From Verrucomicrobiota bacterium (GTDB taxonomy: Bacteria > Verrucomicrobiota > Verrucomicrobiia > Limisphaerales > PALSA-1396), in contig JACQFP010000050.1 in the NCBI GenBank assembly GCA_016200005.1, forward strand, positions 24,947-88,946: a stretch of 64,000 nt of DNA, given 5' to 3'. How positions within the stretch are numbered: position 1 is the stretch's first letter; each line of letters begins with the position of its first letter. The notes under the pieces are model-generated. The model saw only the letters and a program-made list of their open reading frames with translations, had not been told where the DNA came from and did no database searches. This document shows positions 8,408 to 17,346 of the stretch, one piece after another. Position numbers and translations under genes: made by a program.

Positions 8408-10345
8408 TCATTTCTTCAGATCATCAAAATAATCCCGCACCGCGCCTTGATAGGCGCGCGGCACCTGGTCTTGATTGAGCGCGCTCTGGGCCTCGGTCTG
8501 GGCGGCGGTTGCGGCTTCTTCGTAAGCGACTTTGCTCGTGCCTTTGACGCTGACGCCTTTTAAGGTGATGCTTGGCATCGGACCGCCGGGTGTGATCTGG
8601 CCTTTGACCTTGGTCGGCACGAGCGCGTCGCTCAATTGGCCGTCGCCCCGATCTGTTTGTCCGCGCGGATCCTGGTCCGGACGTTTCAAACCGGAGTTGT
8701 CCCAGCGATCCGTCAATTCAGGATATTGAATCCAATCGGAACTATTATCGTCCGCCCAGGTGCCGACGCCGCTGCCCGGTTTGCCACCTTTGCCGAGGCC
8801 GGGTTTATTGCATTGTCCCCAGCTCTTACAATTACCGACGCACATCTGGGCGATCTTCAAATTCTCCAACGCGGCCATCAGCGATTGGGCATCGCCCATT
8901 TCGTCCATAAGCCTTTGCAATTCTTTGGCGGCATCAGCCAGCGATTGCGCGGCATCGCTCTTTTGGCCCTGCTGTAATTGTTTGCCGGCCTGTTTTAGAA
9001 AATCGCCGACCTTGGCGTATTGACTGCCGGGTTTGATTGCTTTGGACACTTCGTCCATGATTTTCTTGAGCTGTTCCGGCGAAAGATCGGCGGCCTTCAA
9101 CTGATCAATCATTTTCTTGAGCGTGGATTGCGCCATCGTCGCTTGACCTTTCTCCAACTGTTCAGCGAGGTCTTTGCCCATCTGGGCCAGCTCCATCTGG
9201 AGTTGCTGCAACGCCTTGGCCATCGCCTGCATTTTTTCCAGATCAATCTCCGCCGTCTTCAAATCTTTCAGGAACTGGTCGATCTGGCCGGCTTCCAGCG
9301 CTTTGATGGCTTCGTCGAGATTCGGCAGCGAGAGGCCGAGGTCTTGGGCTTTCTTGGCGAGGTCCGCGAGCGACTTGGCGATCTGCTCTTTGACCGCCTT
9401 GCTGGCCGCCGAATCCTTGCCCGGTAAGCCGGCGGCGGCCCGCTCAAGCTTTTGCAAATCGTTTTTCAACTTGTCCATTGCTTCGGGATTCGCCGACTTG
9501 TCACCAAGCGATTTTTGCATGTTGTCGATCTGCTTCTGCAAATCGGCGGAGGTGGGAGAACTTTGTCCGCTCGGTGTGCGCGCCGCCTGCTCCAATCGCT
9601 GGATGGCCGGGTCTTTGCCGAGTTCCTTGGTCTGGTCTTTGAGTTTCTCCGTGACACTCGCAAGATCGCGCAACGCGTCTGACCGCGTGAGCTTGGCCTT
9701 GGTCATTTGATCGCCCAGTTCCTTTACGGAAGCGAGCGATTTCTGAGTTGTTTCCAAAAGCGGCTTGCGGCCTTCCAGACTTCGCTTGGTGAATTCAGAA
9801 AGTTGTTTGCCGGTATCCCGGATGATTTCCGCTTCGCGCTGCGCTTGGAGAAAACTCTTGCTGCGGTATTCCGGGACAAATCCCAGTCCAGCCGCCAGTG
9901 CCAGGACGAGCAATGCCCAGCGGCTGGCACGCGGGAGATGAAACGGCAGAAACTTTCGCGGGTCGATCTTGCCGGCGAGCCGGGCTGCATCCGCGACCAA
10001 CAATTCCCGCCACTCGCCCGACGCAGGTTTGGTGTTCAGTTCCCAGGCGGTGCTGAGTCGTTCCTGTAAATGTTGCCGGCCATCGACGAAGCGGGCGGTT
10101 TCGATCAACGAAGGTTTCCGCCACCAGCCGAAGACGAATCCAACGAGCATCAAAGTTCCCGCGACCGCCGCGGCTGTGGGCAAGATCACCACGGGAAAGG
10201 GAAGTACTTTGAACAGGGCGAGCGCCAGCAACCAAACCAAGCCGCCCGCGAGCAGGCCGCGCCAGAGACCGCGTATCGCCCGTTGCCAACGTTGACGTCG
10301 CGCCGCGCGTTTGAGCGTGGTCTCGATGATTTGAAGTTCGCTCAT
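8408..10345 (-). CDS. DUF4175-like membrane-anchored coiled-coil protein
   Basis: The 645-residue protein has two closely spaced N-terminal membrane segments (about 25-75), a third near 145-162, then a long Lys/Gln/Leu-rich helical region with heptad character (about 170-490). The end is a low-complexity Gly/Pro/Asp part and a short helix. The N-terminal part (RWQRAIRGLWRGLLAGGLVW, FVDGRQHLQERLSTA) resembles DUF4175-like proteins encoded next to MoxR/VWA clusters in Verrucomicrobia and Planctomycetes. Its role is unknown; a structural partner of the VWA proteins is plausible. It sits upstream of moxR on the same strand, separated by a repeat-filled gap of 153 bases. Confidence 0.7.
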   Translation of the reverse strand: MSELQIIETTLKRAARRQRWQRAIRGLWRGLLAGGLVWLLALALFKVLPFPVVILPTAAAVAGTLMLVGFVFGWWRKPSLIETARFVDGRQHLQERLSTAWELNTKPASGEWRELLVADAARLAGKIDPRKFLPFHLPRASRWALLVLALAAGLGFVPEYRSKSFLQAQREAEIIRDTGKQLSEFTKRSLEGRKPLLETTQKSLASVKELGDQMTKAKLTRSDALRDLASVTEKLKDQTKELGKDPAIQRLEQAARTPSGQSSPTSADLQKQIDNMQKSLGDKSANPEAMDKLKNDLQKLERAAAGLPGKDSAASKAVKEQIAKSLADLAKKAQDLGLSLPNLDEAIKALEAGQIDQFLKDLKTAEIDLEKMQAMAKALQQLQMELAQMGKDLAEQLEKGQATMAQSTLKKMIDQLKAADLSPEQLKKIMDEVSKAIKPGSQYAKVGDFLKQAGKQLQQGQKSDAAQSLADAAKELQRLMDEMGDAQSLMAALENLKIAQMCVGNCKSWGQCNKPGLGKGGKPGSGVGTWADDNSSDWIQYPELTDRWDNSGLKRPDQDPRGQTDRGDGQLSDALVPTKVKGQITPGGPMPSITLKGVSVKGTSKVAYEEAATAAQTEAQSALNQDQVPRAYQGAVRDYFDDLKK

Positions 10346-10467
10346 GGCTTTGGCCTAAATTGACGCATATCCTCGAAATTGGCTAGTGAATTAAATCACA
10401 AATCAGACAGGCGCGCGCGCTGGCTGTTCAGGGAAATAGACACCGCCAGGCGGGAAACGTTTCACGG

Positions 10468-10540
10468 CGTAGCGGCTCTCGGCAGAGCGCCGTAGTTCTC
10501 AGAAAGTGAATCAGCGGCGCTCTGCCGAGACGCCGCTACG
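10468..10540. repeat. Palindromic repeat abutting the fmdB stop codon
   Basis: Arms 10468-10492 and 10515-10540 pair almost completely, with a one-base indel: CGTAGCGG at the ends and TCTCGGCAGAGCGCCG inside. The right arm ends at 10540 and the fmdB stop codon begins at 10541. There is no T-tract, so it is not a classical terminator. Confidence 0.9.
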
Positions 10541-10786
10541 TTACTGCCGCTCATATTCGCCCTTGCCGGTCTTCTTCAGGATGGTGAAGCCGGCTTTTTT
10601 GGCGTCGGAGAAGGAGAGCGGCTTGAGTTTGATCGGCGAATTAAAGGTGGAAATGATTTTGCGCACCGGTTTTTTGCAGGCCGGGCAGTGGGTCAACTCC
10701 GCTGCGCTCAACGGCCGGCGCAAAGTAAACTTCCCCCCGCAGACTTTACAGTCGCCTTCGCACAGTTCGTATTCGTAAATCGGCAT
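10541..10786 (-). CDS. FmdB-family zinc-ribbon protein
   Basis: The 81-residue protein starts MPIYEYELCEGDCKVCGGKF and has a second cysteine pair, CPACKKP. The two CxxC-type knuckles form the FmdB/CxxC_CXXC_SSSS zinc ribbon. The family is often called a putative regulatory protein; its function is unproven. It stands alone, with a repeat immediately downstream. Confidence 0.85.
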   Translation of the reverse strand: MPIYEYELCEGDCKVCGGKFTLRRPLSAAELTHCPACKKPVRKIISTFNSPIKLKPLSFSDAKKAGFTILKKTGKGEYERQ

Positions 10787-10822
10787 CGTCTTGCTTCAAA
10801 CATTAGGGTTCACCGCTCAAAG

Positions 10823-11176
10823 TCAATAGAGTTTGTGCGAGTCGGTGTCCGGGTTGTCTTCCAGAAAAACTTCTTCGTGAGGTTGTTCGGTAAGATGAAA
10901 GCGAACAGCCAGCGCCACGAAGACCACATGCACCAGGATCAAGGCGATACCAACCCATTGCTCGAAGGCGATGCCGCCGAGCTTCCCGGACAGAGTTGGC
11001 GGGTCGATCCAACGGGAGGAATCTCGGAACACGATGAACAGCGCCGGCGCTGAAACCACGATCCAACCCACCGACAGAAAGGTGAACAGACGCGTGCGCG
11101 GTCGGCCATAGAATTTGCGCTTTACCCAGCCGCCATTCGCCACGAATCGATCACCGACTTTCTTGGTTTCGCTCAT
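10823..11176 (-). CDS. Hypothetical two-helix membrane protein
   Basis: I prefer the ATG at 11176 (MSETKKVGDRFVANGG); an upstream ATG at 11206 adds ten residues. The 117-residue product has two hydrophobic segments (roughly 32-51 and 75-98) separated by a polar loop, and an acidic C-terminus. I do not recognise a family. It lies between fmdB (same strand) and a divergent NYN gene. Confidence 0.65.
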   Translation of the reverse strand: MSETKKVGDRFVANGGWVKRKFYGRPRTRLFTFLSVGWIVVSAPALFIVFRDSSRWIDPPTLSGKLGGIAFEQWVGIALILVHVVFVALAVRFHLTEQPHEEVFLEDNPDTDSHKLY

Positions 11177-11339
11177 GCGAGTTTGGTTGACGACCCATTC
11201 TATCACAAACCGCTGCTAAACAGCTTTTTTATTTGGAGACGAAAAAGGCAGAGATTGGCGTAACCAATTCCCGGTCTCCTGCGAAATTATGCCCAACTAA
11301 ATCCTGTGATATTTGCCAATCCCGTCTATTATTGCCGGT

Positions 11340-11816
11340 ATGGCCCTGGTACGGATACTGGTGGATGGCTACAGCCTGTTGCACAACTGGCCGGAGTTGG
11401 CGCCGGGCAGACCGCGTCATTCGGCTGCCGCGCGCGAGGCGCTGATTCATCGGCTGATGCTTTATCGCGACGCCATCAGTACGCCGATCACGATTTTTTT
11501 TGACGGTGCAAACACCGAACGGCGCAAGGCCGTGAAGCCTTCGCCGTCGGAACTGGAGGTTCTTTATTCCCGCTCCGGTCAGACGGCCGACCAAATGATC
11601 GAGCGCGCCGCGCATCGTTTTCGGGAGTTTGGCGAAGTCCTGGCCGTCACCGATGACTACGCCGAGCGGGACACCGTCGCGGCCATGGGCGGCATGACGT
11701 CGAGTTGCTTGAACTTCATCCAGAGCGTGGAAAGCACGTTGACCGATATGAAACGGGAGATTAAGAATCACAATATGCACGAGCGAAGTAAATTCAATCG
11801 TCGTCACTCCAAATGA
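11340..11816 (+). CDS. YacP-like NYN-domain RNase-fold protein
   Basis: The start MALVRILVDGYSLLHNWPEL was chosen because the NYN/PIN core strand (ILVDGYSLLHN) begins there. Acidic residues typical of the metal-binding site follow: ITIFFDGA, SGQTADQMIE and VLAVTDDYAERD. The 158-residue length fits the YacP/Rae1 NYN family, whose characterised member (Bacillus Rae1) cleaves mRNA on the ribosome. The stop overlaps the next gene's ATG as ATGA. Confidence 0.85.
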   Translation: MALVRILVDGYSLLHNWPELAPGRPRHSAAAREALIHRLMLYRDAISTPITIFFDGANTERRKAVKPSPSELEVLYSRSGQTADQMIERAAHRFREFGEVLAVTDDYAERDTVAAMGGMTSSCLNFIQSVESTLTDMKREIKNHNMHERSKFNRRHSK

Positions 11817-13171
11817 ACTTGGACCAACACGGCAGACGAAGCCTCGGAAGATGTCGGCGGCTTTCCCAACAGTACGGTCGTGCCGCGGTCATTCTTCTGC
11901 TCTTCCTTTGCTTCGGCAACGGCGTTTTCTTGAAGGCGCACGCGGCACCGCAACCGGCACCGCTCGCGTTGTCCTCCAACCGATTTCTATTCGTGGTGGA
12001 AACGTCGGCGGCCATGCAGAGCCGCGCACCCGGTGTCTTGCAAATGGTGGTGAAATTGCTTGCGTCCGACTTGAACGGCAACTTGCGGCGAGGCGACACC
12101 CTGGGAGTGTGGACCTTCAACGAGGAACTTTATGCCGGGCGTTTTCCGCTGCAAGTGTGGTCGGCGGACCGGCGGCAGATCATCGCCCAACGTGTTACCG
12201 AGTTTCTGAGAAAACAGCCATTGGAAAGGAAAACGAACCTCGGCGCAACGCTCACGCAGATATTTCAAGTGATCAAGAATTCCGACAACATTACGGTCAT
12301 CCTGTTTACGGATGGCGCGGAAAAAATTCAAGGAACGCCGTTCGACGACGAGATCAACGCCGTGTATAAGGAGCAGCAGCGTAACATGCAGAAAGCCGCC
12401 ATGCCGTTTGTAACCGTACTCCGGGCGCAAGGCGGGCAAATCGTTACTCGTTCGGTTAACTTTGCGCCCTGGCCGGTCGATATCCCCATCGTCCCGACCC
12501 CATACGAAGCGGCTCAAATCGCCGCCGCCCAGACGCCGCCAACCAATCCGCCGCCCGCTGCGAGCACGGCAACCAACGCAATTGCGTTGGCCGTGACGGA
12601 AAAGAAGCGCGCGTTTGCTGCCGAAAGCAAGGACGAGAAACCATCAGCATCAGCGCCAGTCGCACCTGCAAAAGCCAATGAACCGACACTTGTGAAGACC
12701 GAACAGCCAGTCGAACCTCCTCCTCCTGTGAAACCGGACGTGTTGCCTACTGCTGCCGTTCCCAAACCGGTCGCAACTCCTCCGATTGAAACTCCGAAGA
12801 AGGAATCCGCCGAGCCGCAACCTTCGCCGAAGCCTGCAGCTCCAGATGCTGCGCCGACGGTCGCGAAATCAGAAACGCCGGTGTCGCCAAATCCCCAGCC
12901 TGAAATAAAGCCTGTGCCTGCGCCAACGGCTTCATCCACCGTTGAAGCCACCGAAACCCAATCCACCAACCTGTCGGCTTCGTCTTCACCTCCCGTCCAA
13001 ACCGCGGTCGCTGTTCCACCGCAATCCTTCTTCAGCGGCAAAAAACTTCTGTTCGCTGCCATTGCCCTTTTGGTGGCGGCGGTGTTTCTGGTGATCTTGC
13101 TCGTTCGCCGCGCCCGACCGCAGGAAAAGATCAGCCTGATCACGCGCTCGATGGACCGGGACAAATGGTGA
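11813..13171 (+). CDS. Secreted or membrane VWA-domain protein with Pro/Ala-rich stalk
   Basis: The 452-residue protein has an N-terminal hydrophobic segment (AAVILLLFLCFGNGVFL) and a VWA domain starting FLFVVETSAAMQSR. There the canonical MIDAS aspartate is replaced by glutamate (ETSAA instead of DxSxS). The domain ends near residue 215. A long Pro/Ala/Lys stalk (about 225-400) leads to a C-terminal membrane helix (LLFAAIALLVAAVFLVILLV) and a short basic tail. The altered MIDAS may weaken metal-dependent ligand binding. The gene overlaps the NYN gene by ATGA. Confidence 0.75.
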   Translation: MNLDQHGRRSLGRCRRLSQQYGRAAVILLLFLCFGNGVFLKAHAAPQPAPLALSSNRFLFVVETSAAMQSRAPGVLQMVVKLLASDLNGNLRRGDTLGVWTFNEELYAGRFPLQVWSADRRQIIAQRVTEFLRKQPLERKTNLGATLTQIFQVIKNSDNITVILFTDGAEKIQGTPFDDEINAVYKEQQRNMQKAAMPFVTVLRAQGGQIVTRSVNFAPWPVDIPIVPTPYEAAQIAAAQTPPTNPPPAASTATNAIALAVTEKKRAFAAESKDEKPSASAPVAPAKANEPTLVKTEQPVEPPPPVKPDVLPTAAVPKPVATPPIETPKKESAEPQPSPKPAAPDAAPTVAKSETPVSPNPQPEIKPVPAPTASSTVEATETQSTNLSASSSPPVQTAVAVPPQSFFSGKKLLFAAIALLVAAVFLVILLVRRARPQEKISLITRSMDRDKW

Positions 13172-13200
13172 TCCGTCACGTTGGCCGATTGATGGCGCGC

Positions 13201-14868
13201 TCAATCCACGCGCAGCCAGAGCGTTTTCAGATAAGCGGGTTCACTTCGGTTCACGGGAAAGTCCGGTGGTTGTGGCGCGTAATATCGTTGAGCGATGCTT
13301 CGCTTTCCGGCGCGCACGGAAGCTTCCACGGTGGCGACAAAATGTTCGGCAGACCAGCCCGCATCATTGGTTGAAGTGAATAAGACACCGCCGGTTTTAG
13401 TGAGCGGCAAGGCCAGCGACACCAGTTTGCCAAAATCCTTTTCCGCACGAAACGCACCGTGCTCCTTTGATCGCGAGAACGTCGGCGGATCGAGCACAAC
13501 CACATCGAACTTGCGCCCCTTCTTGGACAGCCGCTTCAGCCAGTCGAAAACGTCACCGTAAATAAAGTCATGGTCAGCGGGATTCAGTTTGTTCAGGGCA
13601 AAGTTCCGCTTGCCCCATTCGAGATACTTTTTGGAGAGATCAAGGCTCGTCGTGCGCGCCCCGGCTCTAGCTGCACAAACGGAGAAGCCGCAGGTGTAGG
13701 CGAAGGTGTTCAGGACCGAGATTTGCGATTTTCGATTTGCGACTTCCGGTTGAAAGAGTGAGAGGTTCGCGGCCACATGTCCTGTCAGAAATCTTCGCCG
13801 ATTGTCCCGTTGATCGAGAAACAAACCAACCGAGTAGCCTTCGTTGAAGCTGAGTTCGAGTCGAACGTCGTTCTCTTGAATCAGAAATGTCGGCGGTGCC
13901 GGTTCGCCCAGTGTCAGTTGCGGCGAAGCTTGGGCGAGGTTCGCCTTGCGGACGTGGCGGGAGAGAATCTTGTGGTAAGCGCCGCGCAGCGAAAAGGTTT
14001 CAAGCAATTGTGCCAGTTGTTTTCGCCGATCGTCGTTCAACGGTTCTTCCGCTTGCGACAAAAGAAAGTCCCCGAGCCGATCCACATACCATCCGGGCCA
14101 ACCATCGCTCGCGCCGTGAATCAAACGATACGCGTTCGTGAATTCCGGCTCGATCACGGCCTGGCGCAACGCCAGCCGTGTATCGAAGGAGAAATCCACC
14201 GGCGCTTTGAACACCAACTCCTCGCCGGATGCGGGGTGCCGCACTTGCAACTCTGCCGCGTGCAGACAAACCCGTTGGAAAGCCGTGCCGCCGTAAAGTG
14301 TGTCGCCGAGAATGGGGAAACCGCTCGCGGCGGCATGAACGCGGATTTGATGTGTTCGACCGGTGAGCGGCGATGCCTCGATCAAGGTGTAGGAGCCGAC
14401 CTGAGGAGGCTCGACTCTAAAATCCGAAATCCGAAATCCGAAATCCGAATCTGGAATAAGTTTCCTTAGGTCGGCTGTTGCGGGAATTGTGAATCGCGTT
14501 TCTGCGAGATCGCCTTGAGCGCTGCTGACGTAGCGCTCGCCTGAGCGGACGATTCTCGATTTCACCAGGAATTCCTTGCGGTCAACCGCGCGATCCGTCA
14601 GCAACAAATACTTTTTCTGCACCGTGCGCGACGCAAATTGTTCCGTGAGCGAGTGGTTCGCGAGGGGAGTTTTGCCGAAGACGATCACGCCGCTCGTCTC
14701 CTTGTCGAGCCGGTGAATGATCGCCAGCTTCGCCCATCGCGGCTCACGGTGTTTGAGCCAGTCGTAAATTCCCTCGCCGGCGAATGGACTCGGCGCGTGC
14801 GTGTTCCAACCGGCGGGCTTGTTCACCACCAGCAAATGTTCGTTTTCAAAAAGCAAACTCGGAAGCAT
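13201..14868 (-). CDS. RluA-type pseudouridine synthase fused to an RlmI-type RNA methyltransferase
   Basis: The 555-residue protein has two domains. Residues 1-230 are an RluA/RluD-family pseudouridine synthase with the catalytic motif HRLDKETSG (52-60, Asp55) and the supporting GRTHQIRVH. Residues 240-555 form a class I SAM methyltransferase like RlmI/RlmK: FLDQRDNR, NTFAYTCGFSVCAARAGA for SAM binding, and the DPPTF catalytic loop in VVVLDPPTFSRS. Both partners would act on rRNA or tRNA, so the fusion is functionally sensible. Two heptamer repeats are translated within it: GFRISDFR-type residues about 138-152, and NRKSQIS-type residues about 373-384. Both sit in loops. Confidence 0.85.
   Translation of the reverse strand: MLPSLLFENEHLLVVNKPAGWNTHAPSPFAGEGIYDWLKHREPRWAKLAIIHRLDKETSGVIVFGKTPLANHSLTEQFASRTVQKKYLLLTDRAVDRKEFLVKSRIVRSGERYVSSAQGDLAETRFTIPATADLRKLIPDSDFGFRISDFRVEPPQVGSYTLIEASPLTGRTHQIRVHAAASGFPILGDTLYGGTAFQRVCLHAAELQVRHPASGEELVFKAPVDFSFDTRLALRQAVIEPEFTNAYRLIHGASDGWPGWYVDRLGDFLLSQAEEPLNDDRRKQLAQLLETFSLRGAYHKILSRHVRKANLAQASPQLTLGEPAPPTFLIQENDVRLELSFNEGYSVGLFLDQRDNRRRFLTGHVAANLSLFQPEVANRKSQISVLNTFAYTCGFSVCAARAGARTTSLDLSKKYLEWGKRNFALNKLNPADHDFIYGDVFDWLKRLSKKGRKFDVVVLDPPTFSRSKEHGAFRAEKDFGKLVSLALPLTKTGGVLFTSTNDAGWSAEHFVATVEASVRAGKRSIAQRYYAPQPPDFPVNRSEPAYLKTLWLRVD
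13715..13750. repeat. Heptamer-type repeat inside the methyltransferase domain
   Basis: GATTTGCGATTTTCGATTTG is a degenerate tandem of the ATCCGAA/TTCGGAT-like family, in frame. It encodes the short NRKSQIS insert before the SAM-binding loop. Confidence 0.65.
14413..14455. repeat. ATCCGAA heptamer repeat inside the pseudouridine synthase domain
   Basis: Four ATCCGAA units in a row encode the DFGFRISDFR-type insert. The same heptamer makes up the long hairpin at 44985-45123. Confidence 0.85.
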
Positions 14869-14898
14869 GCAGAGATGAAATCATGAAAACGCAGACCG

Positions 14899-14971
14899 TT
14901 GGAGTTCAAACTTCAGTTTGTCCGAGCGCGTTGGTCGCGGCCACTCTGACAAGCTGAAGCTTGGACTCCAA
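14899..14971. repeat. Inverted repeat one base from the CPBP gene's stop codon
   Basis: Arms 14899-14922 and 14948-14971 (24 bp) pair at about 21 positions, beginning TTGGAGT. The stop codon of the CPBP protease gene starts at 14973. As at fmdB, the element lies immediately 3' of the gene and lacks a T-tract. Confidence 0.85.
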
Positions 14972-14972
14972 C

Positions 14973-15710
14973 TTACCAGAAATTCCACGCTCCTTTCCAC
15001 ACGACCCAGATGCCCAGTAAACAATTAGTGATCGCGTGCGCGGTCATCGCGTCGCCGAGCCGATTCTTCCAACAAACCAATCCTTGGTAGGCGAACGCGC
15101 AGAGAATGCCCGCCAGCCATTCGTGATGGGAAAATCCAAAAATGAGGGCGGTGATGAGAAACGGTTTCCAATGGAAAAGGCCCAACGGCACTGACTTAAA
15201 ATCCGGCCTCGCAATCCAGCGATACAGAAAGGAACGATAAAACACTTCTTCTAACGGCGGCACAACCAGTGACGAGCCGACAATGCGCACGACGATGAAT
15301 AGCCACGCGAACGCGGTGTTTTGGCCGAATTGGACATGAGGATTCCACGGATGTAATGCGGTTGGTTTGGGGCACAAGAAATCGAGACCAATGGACTTCA
15401 ATATCGGGCAAACGTAGCTCTGAATGATTTCCGCGACGCTCGGATAAAGTCCATCCAATCCCACCCAAAGCGCAAACACGGCCACGCCCACTACCCCGGC
15501 CTCCCAACTGATTTTCCAACGCATCTCCTCGACCAGCGGCCACACGCTCCAGATCAACCATGCGCCGACGACTGTCTTGGCCAGATAAAACCAGTAGCGC
15601 GATGCTTCGCCGAATGGTCCCTGGCAGAAGGTCAGTCCGAGAAAAACCACAAACGGCAACACGCGGGCGAGCGCCGGGGAGGTCGCCAGTTTTGTTTGCA
15701 GCAGGTTCAT
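14973..15710 (-). CDS. CPBP-family (CAAX protease-related) intramembrane protease
   Basis: I use the ATG at 15710 (MNLLQTKLATSPALARVLPF); the frame is open to 15797 but that overlaps GspB. The 245-residue protein has about seven hydrophobic segments and the CPBP motifs PPLEEVFYRSF (Glu-Glu and Arg), FGFSHHEW and AHAITNCLL. It looks closest to the CAAX protease-related subfamily often linked to exosortase/PEP-CTERM loci. The ExeA-like ATPase and GspB upstream fit such an envelope setting, but no exosortase is in the window. Confidence 0.8.
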   Translation of the reverse strand: MNLLQTKLATSPALARVLPFVVFLGLTFCQGPFGEASRYWFYLAKTVVGAWLIWSVWPLVEEMRWKISWEAGVVGVAVFALWVGLDGLYPSVAEIIQSYVCPILKSIGLDFLCPKPTALHPWNPHVQFGQNTAFAWLFIVVRIVGSSLVVPPLEEVFYRSFLYRWIARPDFKSVPLGLFHWKPFLITALIFGFSHHEWLAGILCAFAYQGLVCWKNRLGDAMTAHAITNCLLGIWVVWKGAWNFW

Positions 15711-15759
15711 TACGAATCGAGCGGGAGATGCGCTTTCTCGGCCAATCACCAACTCCACC

Positions 15760-16380
15760 TCACGGCAAAACCATCTCGTTGGTTTTGCCGCCGACAATCA
15801 CCGTGACGCTTTCCGGACCGATCGCCACCAATCGCGCTTCGCCAATGCGATCGCCGACCCTCCGGATTTTTCCATTGATCACCGCCGATGGATTCTTGCG
15901 GGTGTAAAAAATGCCTTGCAGTTTCAGCGGTGGAGGAGCAGGCGGTTCGACGACGGCAGCGGTCGTGTTGGAAATCGCGTTGATGGTTCCCGCCGGAGTT
16001 GGGTTCGTCGTCGCCGGCTGCACGCCGCCGGCGGAAGCCGGTGGCGCGGAAGTTGACGAACTCGGCCCTGGAGTTGTCTGGGCGGTGGCCGGTTTTGGAT
16101 TGGAGGTGACGATCTTGTTTGCGGCCGGCGGCTTTGCTTCAAGCTCAGGTTTCTTCGCCATTTGTGCCTGTTGCAGTTTGGCTTGATCAATCCAACGCCA
16201 GAGAAAGATCCCGGCCAGCGCCAGAACGACAGCGAGCGCCAAAGGTAAAACCAGGAAGGGCCAGAGACTTGGCTGATACGACGGCTCGGTGGGCCGCAAC
16301 GGCGGCGCTTCCGCGGCCGCGGGCGGTTGCTCTTGCTTGGCCTGCTTCGCCCGTTTCAAGGCGTCGTTGATCAGACTCAT
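15760..16380 (-). CDS. GspB/ExeB-like general secretion assembly protein
   Basis: The 206-residue protein begins MSLINDALKRAKQAKQ, a hallmark of GspB/ExeB-like proteins. It then has a cytoplasmic Pro-rich stretch, one membrane helix (about 42-63), a long Pro/Thr/Ala linker, and a C-terminal GspB_C-like domain (KLQGIFYTRKNPSAVINGK to the end). GspB and the ExeA ATPase help insert the secretin through peptidoglycan in type II secretion. Its ATG overlaps the ExeA stop (16377-16380), so the two are co-translated. Confidence 0.85.
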   Translation of the reverse strand: MSLINDALKRAKQAKQEQPPAAAEAPPLRPTEPSYQPSLWPFLVLPLALAVVLALAGIFLWRWIDQAKLQQAQMAKKPELEAKPPAANKIVTSNPKPATAQTTPGPSSSTSAPPASAGGVQPATTNPTPAGTINAISNTTAAVVEPPAPPPLKLQGIFYTRKNPSAVINGKIRRVGDRIGEARLVAIGPESVTVIVGGKTNEMVLP

Positions 16381-17192
16381 ACGTTAATTTCTCCTTCCAG
16401 TTCACGCAGCGCCCGGCCCACCATGCGATAATCAATCCGGTCGCTCTGTTGCACGAAGCCGGCCAGCAGCGCCTTGTCGCACACCGCATTCACCAAGCGT
16501 GGCACCCCGTGACTGTAATTGTAAACTCGCCACATCGCGGGTCGCGTGAAATACGGTCCGTTCTTTGCCCCGGAAACCTCCAAACGATGTTGCACGTAAT
16601 GGCTCACTTCATATCGACTCAGCGGACGCAAATGATAGCGCACGGTGATACGCTGACGCAACTGTCGCAGCCGATGATTGTTGAGCCGGTCGCGCAACTC
16701 CGGCTGACCGAGCAGCACGATCTGCAGAAGTTTGTGGTCGTCCGTTTCGAGATTGGAAAGCAAGCGGACCTGTTCGAGCAATTCATCGGTCAAATCCTGT
16801 GCTTCGTCGATGATCAGGACGGCGTCCTTGCCCTGTTCCGCCTGCGACAGCAAGAAATTGTTGAGCAGCCACAAGATTTCCAACCCATCCATTCCATGCG
16901 CGTCCAGACCGAACTCCATCGCAATGGCCTTCATCAAATGATCGGCATCGAGCACGGGATTCAAGATCAACGCCGTGGCGTAATGATGGTCAAGCTGTTC
17001 CAGCATCGCGCGGCAAAGCGTCGTTTTGCCCGCACCGACTTCGCCGGTCAATTGGACAAAACCTTTCCGCTCGCGAATCCCGTAAAGCAGGTGATTGAAC
17101 GCTTCCCGGTGTTTCGCGCTGAAAAACAGAAAGCGCGGATTGGGCGTGATGGTGAACGGCGGCTCCGTCAGCCCGTAATATTCCAAATACAC
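16377..17192 (-). CDS. ExeA/GspA-type AAA ATPase
   Basis: The 271-residue protein starts MYLEYYGLTEPPFTITPNP, diagnostic for ExeA-type ATPases. It has Walker A GEVGAGKTT (near 50-58), Walker B VLIIDEAQDL, and sensor-like ETDDHKLLQIVLLGQPELRD. It lacks the C-terminal peptidoglycan-binding domain of full-length ExeA. It is therefore closer to the short subfamily found both with type II secretion and with PEP-CTERM loci. It is the first gene of the ExeA-GspB-(CPBP) minus-strand set. Confidence 0.9.
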   Translation of the reverse strand: MYLEYYGLTEPPFTITPNPRFLFFSAKHREAFNHLLYGIRERKGFVQLTGEVGAGKTTLCRAMLEQLDHHYATALILNPVLDADHLMKAIAMEFGLDAHGMDGLEILWLLNNFLLSQAEQGKDAVLIIDEAQDLTDELLEQVRLLSNLETDDHKLLQIVLLGQPELRDRLNNHRLRQLRQRITVRYHLRPLSRYEVSHYVQHRLEVSGAKNGPYFTRPAMWRVYNYSHGVPRLVNAVCDKALLAGFVQQSDRIDYRMVGRALRELEGEINV

Positions 17193-17250
17193 GCGGTTTA
17201 TTTAACAAAAATCAGACCGAAAGGAAGCGAAAGAAAACCCGGGCGAAAAT

Positions 17251-17342
17251 ACCCAAGTACCCAAGCACCCAAACACCCAAGTACCCAAACTTGGAACACT
17301 CGCCGAGCGTTCGTGGTGCCTTTGGGCACTTGGGTGCTTGGT
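17251..17342. repeat. ACCCAAG-type hairpin repeat downstream of hisC
   Basis: Five tandem ACCCAAGT/ACCCAAAC-like units (17251-17290) face an imperfect complement (17315-17342, with GGGCACTTGGGTGCTTGG). The right arm ends a few bases from the hisC stop codon at 17347. Confidence 0.8.
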
Positions 17343-17346
17343 TATT

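Noticed and set aside
10468..10540. Palindrome as a Rho-independent terminator of fmdB
   Set aside because: The stem is strong but no run of T follows on either strand, and close relatives of the element lie inside genes.
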